Source: Phytomonospora endophytica
GTDB lineage: Bacteria > Actinomycetota > Actinomycetes > Mycobacteriales > Micromonosporaceae
Length of the DNA: 64,000 nucleotides
Reading direction: 5' to 3'
Assembly (NCBI RefSeq): GCF_014202425.1
Contig: NZ_JACHGT010000009.1
Location: 248,001 to 312,000, forward strand
Positions within the stretch are counted from its first letter, which is position 1. Every line of letters begins with the position of its first letter. The position numbers were made by a program, and so were the translations under genes. Shown in pieces: positions 8,801 through 17,691 of the stretch. The notes under the pieces were generated by a model. It was not told where the DNA came from, made no database searches, and worked only from the letters and a program-made list of their open reading frames with translations.

Positions 8801-11800
8801 TCGACACGAGGAGTCCCTTGTAGCCGGTCGTCGTGCCGTAGACCCATTCGGAGCGCTTCGGGCCGGTGGGGCTGTCGTCGCGAACCGAGGTCATCCGCCC
8901 CAGATCGTCGTATGTATAGGCGAGCACCTCGCCTCGTGCGTCCTTCGCCGAGACGAGGCGGCCGACCTCGTCCCAGGTGAACTCGGTGTCGCCGCTGTCG
9001 GGGTCGCTGGTCGCGATGACCCGGCCCCGGAAGTCGTAGGTCGACGACCAGACGTTGCCGACGGGATCGGTCACCGACGTGAGCTGGCCCTTGTTGTCGT
9101 ACTCGTAGGTGGTGGCGTCATAGCCCGTGGGATCGGTGCCGACGGTCCGGCCGTGGTGCTGGCGGAGCTCGGTCGTCATACCCGAGCTGTCCACGATCGT
9201 CGTGGTGGCCGAGGCTCCCTCGGGCGGAACGACGTCGGTGGCGTCACCGTGGAAGACGTACGAGGTGCGCCACTTCTCCGTGCCCAGCGAGGAGAAGATC
9301 TCCGCGGTGGTGCGGCCGAGCCCGTCGAAGACCTTTGTGGACACTCGCTCGACCGAGCCCGGCGACGCCGGAGCGGTGATCGCGGTGTTCGGCGCCGACG
9401 TGGAGTCGAAGTAGCCCGAGTAGCCGCGGTAGGCGCGTCCGGCGGAGTCGTAGAGGACGTCGGAGACGATGCGCCCGCCGCCGACGGCGGGCGACTGCGA
9501 CTGCCGATCGCGCAGCAGCGAGTCGTACACGGCGGTGCTGGAGACGTAGCTTCCGTTGTGGATCAGCGACTTCGTGGTGACCGCCGGAGGCTTACCCGCC
9601 TCGAACTGGTACTGGTACTCGACGTTCGCTCCGTCGCCGGTCGACCGGCCCGGGAACCAGACCTTGAGCAGACGCCCGAGACCGTCGTAGCGGTACTCGG
9701 TGCGGCCTCCGTTGATGTCGGTGACATAGGACTTCAGACCGCGGTGGCGGTCGAGTCCCGCAGTTTCCACGTGTCCCAGCGCGTTCGTGGTCTGCACGGC
9801 CGTGATGGGGCCGCCGACGGCCGGCGAGAAACGCGTCGTGATCGTCGCGCCGGTGTTGTCGGTCGCCGAGACGACGCGCCCGTACACGTCGTAGCCCGAC
9901 TTCGACGCCATCAGATAGCGCTGCGACGTCGTCGTCCACTCGATCAGGGAGTCGGAGTACGTCATCGCGCCTTTGAGCGGCACGGCGCCGTGCGCCTGCT
10001 CGTCGTAGGACATCCGCAGGATGCTGAGCACCTGTGCGTCGGAGTCGATGTCCGGCACGGCCGCGCAGCGCACGGCGTAGGTCTCGACCTTCGACGGCAG
10101 GTTCATGATCCAGGCCGACTCGTTGACGACGTATTTCGTCTTCACGCAGCGGTCGTCCTCGCCGCTGCCCGCGTCGCCGGAGCTGTCGACGCTCACGATT
10201 CGGCCACGGGAGTCGTAGGTGGTCGCACTGGTGGCCACACGTGTGCCTCGACCACCGTCGAGCAGACTGCTGGTGACGGTCTCGTCGGCGGCGACGTAGC
10301 GGGCGTGCACGGTCCGGTCGGCGACCTCCCGGGTCGCGGTCGGATCCGAGCGCCAGTAACCGCTGATCGTGCTGGTGTGCACCGCGCCCGTACCGGTGTC
10401 GTAGACGAGTTGCTCACGCGGGCGTCCGGCGAGTTCGTCGAAGTCGGTGACCTCGACGTTGTCGCTTCCCTTGACCTTCACCGTGGTCGTACCACCGTCG
10501 GGGTCCTTGTCGCCGTGCATTCCCTGGTGGAACAGCACCTCCGTACGCTGCACCGGTCCCTTCGCCGGGTCGCCGACGGTCGTGCGCACGCGCGCGAACC
10601 CGCGCCACTGCGACCAGGTCCGGTGCTTCTTCTTCGTCAGGCCGTTGCCGTCCTCGTAATGCCAGGCCGCCCCGCCGAGGTACTGGTACTTCGTCGCGAC
10701 CGGCGGCGCACCGCCGGCGTGGTCGATGACCGAGACGCCGTCGACGACGTACTTGTGGAACCAGTCGAGCTCCGGATCGCCGAACTGGACCGGCGACCAC
10801 CAGGTCGGGAAGCAGCGCCAGGTGTTGCCGGCGGGCTCGTCGGGGATGCGGGTGCCGTCGACGCAGTCCACTTCGGAGTAGTCGACGAGGATCTCGCTGC
10901 CGCTCTCGGTGATGATCGACCCGATGCGGAACCAGTTCATCATCGGGGCGTTGTCGATGCCGTCGACGCGGTTGGCGAGCTGCGCGCCCCCGAAGGTGAC
11001 CTCCGGCAGGGCGAGTTCGGTGCCGACGTGTCCCTTGCGGGTGATGCCTTCGAGGAACAGTCCGGCGCGTGTGCCGTCGCCGGGGTCGCGGAACGAGTGC
11101 CGGAGGGTCACCGAGTCGACCTTCTGGTGGGTGGTGCCGTTGACGACCCAGGTCGTCACCGACGCCAGTCGCCTGGTCGTCCAGAACGACGGCGACAGGA
11201 CCTCGGTGCAGGCGTCCTCGGTGCAGTCCTGGTCCCAGGGAACGTCGGGCCAGTTGGCGTCGGTGCGGTCGTCGCACTCGGAGAGGCAGCGGTCGGCCAC
11301 CTCGAAGGTGATCTTGTTCGGCGGTGTGCCGTAGGAGGTGTTGGACCGGGTCCCGTAGTCGATCTGGCGCAACCAGCCGCCGCGGGTGAACGGGGCCTTG
11401 TCCTCGGGATCCATGTCGCGGCCGTACACGCCCTGCTCGGTGTCGTACCAGTAGGCGCTCGTGTGGCCCCAGACGTCTTCGACGTAGTCGAGTTGCCAGC
11501 GCCAGGCCTGGTCGCAGTCGGAGCCCGCGAACGTGGAGGCATGGCAGGGTTCACCGTCCTGGTTGCCGAAGACCGGCACGGTCCAGACGGACTCGGTCTC
11601 GGTCTTTCCGGCCGTCCAGCCGGGGAGGCGGTTGCGGCCGAACCAGAAGCGGGTGCCCTCGGTGGTCGTGACGATCCAGTACTCGCCGTCGTCGTCGCCG
11701 TTGGGACCGCCGGTCTTGTGCTCGATACGGGAGCCGTCTTCGGCCTTCGGCCGCCAGACGCCGCTGTCGGCGTCCTTGATGAGCTCGGTCGCGCGGCCGC

Positions 11801-12812
11801 CCAGCGACATGAAGGCGTTGTCCTCGAACCAGCAGAGGTCGCCGTTCTTCTCGACGTTGTTGCCGTCCTCCATGTCCTCGGCGCATGGGATGTACTTGCG
11901 TTCGATGTAGCCGGGTTCGTACTCGAAGCCCTCACCCAGCCAGGACGGCTGGTTGTTGCTGGCGGCCGTTCGACCATCCACATTGCCCGAGGAGTAGCCG
12001 AACGTCACCGACGGCGACATCCCGTTCCACGCCTTCGATGTGGGCACCTGGTAGGACCAGTTGAACTCGCCGGTCGAGCTGCCCGACGACCAGCCCTGCG
12101 ACGACGAGAGCGAGGTCGCCGCGTAGTCGCCGGCCGCGCCGGCCGGTGCGGCGGAGATCGCGACGAGCTGCGAGGCACCGGCGTCGAGCGCGGCGGACAC
12201 CCGCCGGTCCGGCGTGTCGTTCGCGCTGGTGGGCAGGGGATCGCCGACGCACTCGGCTTTTCCGGGCGTCGTCAGCGCGCATTCGGGCAACGCGGTGAAC
12301 CGCAGCCGCGTCGACCAGTCGGCGCCGTAGGCGTTGGCGAAGGCCGTGTAGTCGGCCGCGAACCGCACGGTCGCGGAGTCGGCCGTGTCCTCGCCGATCC
12401 GCAGCAGGACGCCGTCGATCCCCGCCGTGGCGCTGGCGTCCTGGCCGAGGGTCTCGACCCGCACCGGCCCCGCGCCCCCTTCGATCTGGACCGGGAGCCC
12501 GCCCACCGAAACGGCGGCCGTGTCACTCGCGACCTCCACGACGCTCGCCGACGGCCACACCGGAGTCGGTGGCGGTGCCGTCAGGACCGTGTCGGCCGTC
12601 GGGTCGGCGCCCGCCTCGGTGACCGGCAGGCCGGTGACGTCGATGGCTTCGATGTCACCCGCCCCGGCCGCCCACGGCTCTTCGGGAAGCCGCGGGATCG
12701 ACGCGGCGAGGCCTGCGGTCAGGGCTAAGACGAGGCCCGCTGCGATGAGCGTGCGGGCTTTCGGCTTGAGCCTGCGGAGTCGGCGGTTCAGGGGCGAGTG
12801 GGCAGCGGGCAT
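5814..12812 (-). CDS. secreted RHS/YD-repeat polymorphic toxin with Hint domain and C-terminal toxin
   Basis: The 2332-residue protein starts at an ATG preceded by GGAG. Residues 1-40 are a Sec-type signal (LIAAGLVLALTAGLAASI). An SpvB-like segment lies near 220-330, followed by many YD repeats from about 950 to 1750 and the RHS core near 1785-1830 (YYDPKVGRFISVDP). A hydrophobic pretoxin stretch covers about 1870-1960. A Hint autoprocessing domain runs from Cys2040 (CFVEGTTVAMGDG) through TPEHPF to VHNC2208. The last 124 residues carry RHATITV with His2223 and SCVTFCMQVLRAGG with Cys2301, a His-before-Cys order that resembles permuted papain-fold (LRAT/NlpC-like) enzymes. RHS shells package toxins and the tip is swapped between strains. 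A secreted LamG protein gene precedes it and a candidate immunity gene follows. Confidence 0.9.
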   Translation of the reverse strand: MPAAHSPLNRRLRRLKPKARTLIAAGLVLALTAGLAASIPRLPEEPWAAGAGDIEAIDVTGLPVTEAGADPTADTVLTAPPPTPVWPSASVVEVASDTAAVSVGGLPVQIEGGAGPVRVETLGQDASATAGIDGVLLRIGEDTADSATVRFAADYTAFANAYGADWSTRLRFTALPECALTTPGKAECVGDPLPTSANDTPDRRVSAALDAGASQLVAISAAPAGAAGDYAATSLSSSQGWSSGSSTGEFNWSYQVPTSKAWNGMSPSVTFGYSSGNVDGRTAASNNQPSWLGEGFEYEPGYIERKYIPCAEDMEDGNNVEKNGDLCWFEDNAFMSLGGRATELIKDADSGVWRPKAEDGSRIEHKTGGPNGDDDGEYWIVTTTEGTRFWFGRNRLPGWTAGKTETESVWTVPVFGNQDGEPCHASTFAGSDCDQAWRWQLDYVEDVWGHTSAYWYDTEQGVYGRDMDPEDKAPFTRGGWLRQIDYGTRSNTSYGTPPNKITFEVADRCLSECDDRTDANWPDVPWDQDCTEDACTEVLSPSFWTTRRLASVTTWVVNGTTHQKVDSVTLRHSFRDPGDGTRAGLFLEGITRKGHVGTELALPEVTFGGAQLANRVDGIDNAPMMNWFRIGSIITESGSEILVDYSEVDCVDGTRIPDEPAGNTWRCFPTWWSPVQFGDPELDWFHKYVVDGVSVIDHAGGAPPVATKYQYLGGAAWHYEDGNGLTKKKHRTWSQWRGFARVRTTVGDPAKGPVQRTEVLFHQGMHGDKDPDGGTTTVKVKGSDNVEVTDFDELAGRPREQLVYDTGTGAVHTSTISGYWRSDPTATREVADRTVHARYVAADETVTSSLLDGGRGTRVATSATTYDSRGRIVSVDSSGDAGSGEDDRCVKTKYVVNESAWIMNLPSKVETYAVRCAAVPDIDSDAQVLSILRMSYDEQAHGAVPLKGAMTYSDSLIEWTTTSQRYLMASKSGYDVYGRVVSATDNTGATITTRFSPAVGGPITAVQTTNALGHVETAGLDRHRGLKSYVTDINGGRTEYRYDGLGRLLKVWFPGRSTGDGANVEYQYQFEAGKPPAVTTKSLIHNGSYVSSTAVYDSLLRDRQSQSPAVGGGRIVSDVLYDSAGRAYRGYSGYFDSTSAPNTAITAPASPGSVERVSTKVFDGLGRTTAEIFSSLGTEKWRTSYVFHGDATDVVPPEGASATTTIVDSSGMTTELRQHHGRTVGTDPTGYDATTYEYDNKGQLTSVTDPVGNVWSSTYDFRGRVIATSDPDSGDTEFTWDEVGRLVSAKDARGEVLAYTYDDLGRMTSVRDDSPTGPKRSEWVYGTTTGYKGLLVSSSRFVDGKEYKTTVDSYDAGYRPLSTTVTIPSGHEGLSGAYTFTQTYNGDGSVNTSTFPAAGGLPRETLTHVYDDVLGMPYRLGTDYGDLSGYVIDTTYNRLGMLKRVDQATDTAPTTPSIVQTFEYETDTLRLSQMVVGRQPITPNRLQELNFGYDAAGNIERIADLPAGAAQGGAGNEIQCFQYDHLARMTQAWTPKVDDCEGTRTGTTDGSDLGGPAPYRQSYEFDKTGSRTELVEHSTLASPVTKTTSYEPPAPGEGPAHGLGSTETTTTGSSGAFTETYGYDPSGNTISRPDGGGKLQELAWDAEGLLSRVSDVDSGAELGSYLYDADGARLIAKDAEGETLYLGGMQLRRNNDGNEVVGTRYYSHAGLTVAVRSSKNGLSWQTADHQGTASLSISQDTTEVVQRRQDPYGNTRGPEPLEWHDKKGFVGGEKDPTGLTSVGARYYDPKVGRFISVDPIMTGDPQQAHGYAYANNTPITSSDPSGLVTTSGSGGDPMSEPERSPSGGSYTPSELDPDSVYGQIVNGLAAGLADLPLFAFLESMADVISCGMDIEACASDITAFFQYIWNNPGAALESALYEIVAPVVDPLKEGRYVEAGIAVASVGVALVFGGYLGRVRKLIKGLGKPDSSNKDGSSSSGSPSGTSTGDPDPGLTDSEMADLKSDTYDRQTDARDDDDPGPKDGTSDTDGKDEQENCNCFVEGTTVAMGDGSLKAIEEVRPGDEVTTYNTDTGEQETHTVTALFHKSAQVLLEFTVDVSGSPGAEEEERAGDPTSGTVSGTDPPAGSQVETFTVTPEHPFWQVDEQAWVDAGELEAGDGLLRRDGDRIEIVAVERLERDAPFTVYNFTVDGTHNYYATAVDTLVHNCNAGEATIHLDPDTRHATITVRYQDESRLVEQWGYTNSPTNGVRDYDPAKISSRAFHITVALPNANGALAFIETMISRSGKGKYPAYDPQEQSCVTFCMQVLRAGGIPDVPTNTIAGTTWLWRRH

Positions 12813-12844
12813 GGCGGGCTCCAGGTCCGTGGGCGGCGGATGGG

Positions 12845-15800
12845 TCAGAGGAAGTTGCGGTAGTAGACGCCGGGCACGAGCGGCAGGGTCAGCACGGGCT
12901 CGCCGCCGGTGAAGGCTCCCGCGTCGTTGGTGAAGAGGCGCACTTCGGCGGAGTCGGGACCGACTTGGACGACGAGGGCGTCGCCGTCCCCATCACGATC
13001 GACGTCGGTGTGCAGCACGGCCCCTTGTGCCACCGGTGTCGAGTCGACCTGCGGCAACTGCAACGGATATGGCGACTGGAGGGCGAAAGAGCCGGGCACC
13101 GCTCGGAGTACGTGCCGGATCCAGGTGCCGTTCACGGTTCCGGGAGCGGTGACGACGAGGTCGGCGAAGCCCTGTCCGCGCTTGCCGGTTTTCGGCTCGA
13201 CGCGAGGATCGTCGGCGTTTCCGTTGATGTCGGCGCCGTACAGCTCATAGGGCGACTCGTTGTTCCACTGAGTGGTCTCCCAGAGCTTCACCGGTGCCGC
13301 GAACTTGAACGCCCCGAGCGAGCGCACACCTGCCACGGCCACGCCGAGCTGACCGAGCCAGCCACCGAGAAGTTCGAGGTCCTCGGCTCCGTCGCCGTTG
13401 AGGTCTTCGACAGCCAGGTCACCGATGTGCGTGTAGGTCGAGCAGTTGTTGAGAAAGTCCCAGGTCGACTCCACGGAAGCACCGAACTCACCGGCGACGG
13501 CCGGAAGGATCAGGGCCTTGCCCGCGCAGTGATGGCCGCCAGAGTGGTATTCGCTGACCACGCGGACCAGATCGTCGTCACCGTCACCGTCGACATCGCC
13601 GACGGCGACGTCGTTTTCGCCGTAGGACCAGGGCAGGGGAGGCAGCGGGCCGGTGCCGGGTGCGGTTTCAGCGCTGCCCAGGAACTTGCGAGCGACCAGC
13701 GACAACCCGAACTCGTCGATCTCGTACAGATCCACCTCGATGTGCCGGTAAATCGTCTCGGGTGCGCAGACGGTGAGGATTCCGTTGTCCGCGCAGGGCG
13801 AGTACTCGTACTCCTGGCGCTCCATCAGGATCGCGACGTCCCGTTCGCCGTCGCCGGTGAAATCACCGAAGTAGACGTTCTCGCCGACGCCGTAGTCACT
13901 GTTAGGCGAGCGCCAGATCTCGCGGCTGCCCCAGGTCGCGGTGGCCTGGTCGAGTCCGAACTCCTGGATCACGAGTTGTCCGTCGTCCGATTCGACGACC
14001 AGGTTGTTCTCCGGCAGGTCGCGGTCGGGCAGGCCGCCCATGGGCCGGTTGGCTCCGGTGAGCACTCGCTTCACCGTCGGCGTGCCGTCGAAGGCGTTGC
14101 CGCCCGCGAGTACGCCGGCGTAGACCTGCACGTCGTCGATGGAGCCGACGAAGTGCTGGTATCCGGCCGGGTTGGCCTGCGTCGCCGCGCATCCGACGCG
14201 TAGCGGCCCGGTTGGGGACCAGGGAGCCGGGGTGACGGCGGTGCCCGCGAGTTCCCCGTTGACGTACAGGCGCATTTCGCCGGTGGCGGCCTCGAAGGTG
14301 GCCGCCAGGTGGGTCCAGGAGTGCAGTACGGCGACCTGGAGGGAGTCGACGGAGACGAAGGTCGTCGAGGCCGTGTCGGTCTTGGGCATCGTGAAGCGCC
14401 AGCGATCGGTCGATTTGACGTACTGCAGGTAGAAGCCGGGCCGGTTGACGCCGGTCTGGGTGATGACGTTGCGGTGGTCGCCCTTGTCGGTGAGCTTGAC
14501 CCAGGCGGCGACGGAGAAGGAGGTGTTGCCGAACACGACGGGTTCACCGACCGTGGGGCAGGTGTTTCCGGTGAGCTGGACGCCCTTGCCGTCGGAGGTT
14601 GGTGCGGCTCCGGCGCCCAGGGTCATGGGGTTGCCGTAACCGGACGCGTCGGAGGAGACGCCTGTGCCTTCGTCGTCGAGGGCCCAGTGGCCGGTCTTGG
14701 TGGCCCGCCCGTAGAGGGAGCCCGCCTCGGTGGCGTTGACCGCGCGGTTCCAGATGCGCAGGTCGTCGACGGCTCCGGCGAGTGGTGCCTTCGTGACGCC
14801 GGCGGTCGTGGCGGACTGTCCGACCCAGAGGCGCCCGGGCGCCTTCCACGCCGTCGTCCGGGAGACCGGTGTCCCCTGGAGTTTCCCGTCGACGTAGAGC
14901 GACATGGTTCCGGGCGCGCCTTCGGCGTACACCGCGACCAGGTGCGTCCAGCGCCCGACGGTCGGCGCGGCGGTGGACGAGACCTGCGACCAGGTGGGGC
15001 TCGCGATGTCGGAACCGGGCATGCTGAAGTTCCAGCGGTTGCGCGAGAGGTGATACTCCAGCAGGAATCCCGGCTGGTTCACGCCCGACTGGGCGATGAC
15101 CGTCTGCTGGGTGGTCAGCGCGTTGATCCTGACCCAGGTCGAGACGCTGAAGCCCTTCGTGGTGTCGATGATCGGCACGGTGCCCGGTGCCGGGGAGTTG
15201 TACGCGGTGCTCGTACCGGTGAATCCGGCCCCGCTGTCCTGGAGGATGTGCCCGGGCACGGTCGCCGGGGTTCCGACGGGCGTGAGCGGACGGCCGTTTC
15301 CGGACTCGTCGACGATCGTCGTTCCGTCGCGGACGTCGAAGGACCACGCGCCGGTCGGTTCGGTGAAGGACTTGAGGACCGTGAAGTTGTAGGCACGCGG
15401 GCCGTCGCTGACGTTCCCGGCCTTGTCGACCGTCCAGACGCGAAGCGTCGACGAGTCGTAGGTGCTCGGGGTGATCCGCACGCTGGCGTTTCCGGCGGCG
15501 TCGGCCGCGGCGACCGGGGCCTTCGCGTCGAAGGACTCGTCGTTGAGCGTGACGTGGTAACCGGCGATGTCGGTCGTGTTCGCCGGCGGCGCGATGGTGA
15601 AGGTCCCGGCCTGACCGATCCCGCCGGATCCGTTGGCGTTCTCCTCGGAGGAGGGATAGTCGGCGGAGTCGACCTCGGCCGGTGTGCCCGGCTTCGCGGT
15701 GTCGACTTCGAACTCGCAGACGACGAAACCGCCGCTGTCGATCTTGTCCTTGGCTCTGACCCGTATCGCGTACTTGCCGTCGGCCAGGGTCGGCAGTTCA

Positions 15801-17491
15801 ACGGACATCGCCGAGTTGTGGCCGAGGCCGGGCTGCTGGCGGAGTCTCGTGTCCGACCACCCATCTCCCAGCGGCGACCACCAGACCTGCGCGGTGAGCT
15901 TGGCGCTCTCGGTGTCCTTGGCGGCGTCGACGTCCTTGAGCTTGCCGCCGATCGTGACGGGGTCGTTCGCGAGGGCACCGGCGCCGATCATCGGGCGCGC
16001 GGCACCGGTGGCGCACTTCTTCCCCATCACGGTGACCGACTCGGGCTTCTGCGGCGGGGTGTTGTACTTGACCGTCAGGTGGGCGTCGAGGACGTACTTC
16101 TTCCACGAGTTCGTCGAGCCCTCGTCGGCGGCCTTGAGGCCGAGGTAGATGTGCGACCTCCCGTCATCGACGGCGGTGGCGACCTCGTCGGTGATCCCCC
16201 ACTCGACGCGGCCTTTCGCGCAGTCTCCGGAGGAGTCGTAGCGGCGTACCTCGTCGTTGGTCGCGATGTGGTCCTGCCAACCGGATCCCGACGAGTTCCA
16301 CGAGGTGTTCCAGTCGACGGAGGACCCGAAGGCCGGCACCTCGTAGAGCCTCGTCGCCTCGCTCGTCCCGCACGCTCGCGACGACCATCCCTGGGTCATC
16401 GAGAACTCCGCGTAGGTGACGGTCTTGCCGGCGACACCCGACAGCGGCATTTTGAACAGCGAACGCGCGGTGAACATCCCGTCGGCCGGGGACTTGCCGA
16501 CCTTCACGCCGCCGCCGTCCTTGTTGAACGGCGGGTGGTAGGCGTTGTAGTACGAGCCCTTGATGTCGGTGAGAGTCGCCCAGGCGCTGCGTTTCTTCGC
16601 CGTCCACACCGGGTCGATGTAGACGGGGTACACCGTCGTCGGGCTGTCGAGGAGCTTCTCGTCGGCACCGAGCTTCAGCAGGTCGCCTTCGATGCTCACG
16701 TCCAGTTCGGCGACCTTGGGTCCCCCGGCGGTCTTCGCGTCGAGCGAGACTCCGGAGGACTGCCCCGCCGAGTCCCACATGTAGGCCGAGGTGGCTTCGA
16801 GGAACGTCGTTCCGGTCGCAGCCGACTCGATGCGAAGGGCTTCGTCGCCGCCGCCGGCGAGGACGACTCCGTCGCCCTTGAGGCGGAAGGCGGCGTCCCT
16901 GACCATCGGGCTGGCGGCGGCCTCGGGCGTCTTCACCACGAGGACGTGGGAGAAGCCGTCCACACCGGCGGTCAGTTCCAGATCGACGCCCGGCATGACC
17001 TCGGGGTAGGTGGCGACGTCGTCGGTGATCGTCGGCGCCGAGAGCACCGTCGCGCCACCGGTTTCGAGTTCGAGGATGAGGCCGGAGGCACCGAACTGCG
17101 CGAAGACCTCGGGCCGGTGTCCGGCGCCGGGGAACCAGTAGTCGACGGTGGCCGCGGCCGGGCGGAAGGTCCCGCTCGCTTCGGCTTCGAGACTGGCGTC
17201 GGCGGCCAGCCAGGTCCCGTCGGCCTCCTGGACTCGTTCGGCTTCCACGGACTCCGACCAGGTCAGCTCGCCGGTGAGGTCGGCGACCATCGTGCCGGTC
17301 TCCGAGCGCAGCGAGAGAACCTCCACCTCTTGGGAGCACTCGACCGCGATTTCCACGGCCTCGGCTTCGGTCCAGGCGACGGGTGGGCACGTGGACGCCT
17401 GCGCCGACTGCTCGGCCAGCGGCACGGTGAGTACGGACGCGACGAGGACTAAAAGGGCAGGGCGGACACAACGCCGGGCAGGGCTGGGCAC
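12845..17491 (-). CDS. secreted DNRLRE / LamG / FG-GAP repeat protein
   Basis: The 1548-residue protein starts at the GTG at 17491, preceded by TGGAGGC, which gives a proper signal peptide (ALLVLVASVLTVPLAEQSAQAS). A DNRLRE-like region lies at about residues 310-480 and an Ig-like part follows. Two LamG jellyroll domains occupy about 720-920 and 934-1140 (GFSVSTWVRI and SFSVAAWVKL). FG-GAP repeats occupy about 1195-1510 with Asp-rich calcium-loop motifs such as GDVDGDGDDDL. The stop is 32 bases before the RHS start, so the two are probably cotranscribed. It likely helps attach or present the RHS protein at the surface or binds glycans; this is inferred from domains. Confidence 0.85.
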   Translation of the reverse strand: MPSPARRCVRPALLVLVASVLTVPLAEQSAQASTCPPVAWTEAEAVEIAVECSQEVEVLSLRSETGTMVADLTGELTWSESVEAERVQEADGTWLAADASLEAEASGTFRPAAATVDYWFPGAGHRPEVFAQFGASGLILELETGGATVLSAPTITDDVATYPEVMPGVDLELTAGVDGFSHVLVVKTPEAAASPMVRDAAFRLKGDGVVLAGGGDEALRIESAATGTTFLEATSAYMWDSAGQSSGVSLDAKTAGGPKVAELDVSIEGDLLKLGADEKLLDSPTTVYPVYIDPVWTAKKRSAWATLTDIKGSYYNAYHPPFNKDGGGVKVGKSPADGMFTARSLFKMPLSGVAGKTVTYAEFSMTQGWSSRACGTSEATRLYEVPAFGSSVDWNTSWNSSGSGWQDHIATNDEVRRYDSSGDCAKGRVEWGITDEVATAVDDGRSHIYLGLKAADEGSTNSWKKYVLDAHLTVKYNTPPQKPESVTVMGKKCATGAARPMIGAGALANDPVTIGGKLKDVDAAKDTESAKLTAQVWWSPLGDGWSDTRLRQQPGLGHNSAMSVELPTLADGKYAIRVRAKDKIDSGGFVVCEFEVDTAKPGTPAEVDSADYPSSEENANGSGGIGQAGTFTIAPPANTTDIAGYHVTLNDESFDAKAPVAAADAAGNASVRITPSTYDSSTLRVWTVDKAGNVSDGPRAYNFTVLKSFTEPTGAWSFDVRDGTTIVDESGNGRPLTPVGTPATVPGHILQDSGAGFTGTSTAYNSPAPGTVPIIDTTKGFSVSTWVRINALTTQQTVIAQSGVNQPGFLLEYHLSRNRWNFSMPGSDIASPTWSQVSSTAAPTVGRWTHLVAVYAEGAPGTMSLYVDGKLQGTPVSRTTAWKAPGRLWVGQSATTAGVTKAPLAGAVDDLRIWNRAVNATEAGSLYGRATKTGHWALDDEGTGVSSDASGYGNPMTLGAGAAPTSDGKGVQLTGNTCPTVGEPVVFGNTSFSVAAWVKLTDKGDHRNVITQTGVNRPGFYLQYVKSTDRWRFTMPKTDTASTTFVSVDSLQVAVLHSWTHLAATFEAATGEMRLYVNGELAGTAVTPAPWSPTGPLRVGCAATQANPAGYQHFVGSIDDVQVYAGVLAGGNAFDGTPTVKRVLTGANRPMGGLPDRDLPENNLVVESDDGQLVIQEFGLDQATATWGSREIWRSPNSDYGVGENVYFGDFTGDGERDVAILMERQEYEYSPCADNGILTVCAPETIYRHIEVDLYEIDEFGLSLVARKFLGSAETAPGTGPLPPLPWSYGENDVAVGDVDGDGDDDLVRVVSEYHSGGHHCAGKALILPAVAGEFGASVESTWDFLNNCSTYTHIGDLAVEDLNGDGAEDLELLGGWLGQLGVAVAGVRSLGAFKFAAPVKLWETTQWNNESPYELYGADINGNADDPRVEPKTGKRGQGFADLVVTAPGTVNGTWIRHVLRAVPGSFALQSPYPLQLPQVDSTPVAQGAVLHTDVDRDGDGDALVVQVGPDSAEVRLFTNDAGAFTGGEPVLTLPLVPGVYYRNFL

Positions 17492-17607
17492 TTTGCCTCC
17501 AGGGCGTAACGGAGCGGGCACTCGCGTCGCCCAGTAAACACATGGAGCCCTGCCGAAGTCAACACATCGCCACTGTTCTCCTCGGTGATGGTTCTTTCCG
17601 TGAAACG

Positions 17608-17648
17608 AACGGCGGGGCACGGTCCACAAAGGACCATGCCCCGCCGTT
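17608..17648 (-). terminator. terminator after the thioester-domain gene
   Basis: An 18-bp inverted repeat with one mismatch (AACGGCGGGGCA... / ...TGCCCCGCCGTT) surrounds an ACAAA loop. It lies 44 bases past the stop of the leftward thioester-domain gene and upstream of the LamG gene, separating the two transcripts. Confidence 0.75.
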
Positions 17649-17691
17649 GCTCACGGTGGTGCTTGCTCGGCCGGAGCCGAAAACGGTGGCG

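Noticed and set aside
8010..12728. Very long open frame antisense to the RHS gene
   Set aside because: Long antisense frames are usual in high-GC DNA. Its product is Arg/Val/Gly-rich without domains, and the RHS frame has clear domains.
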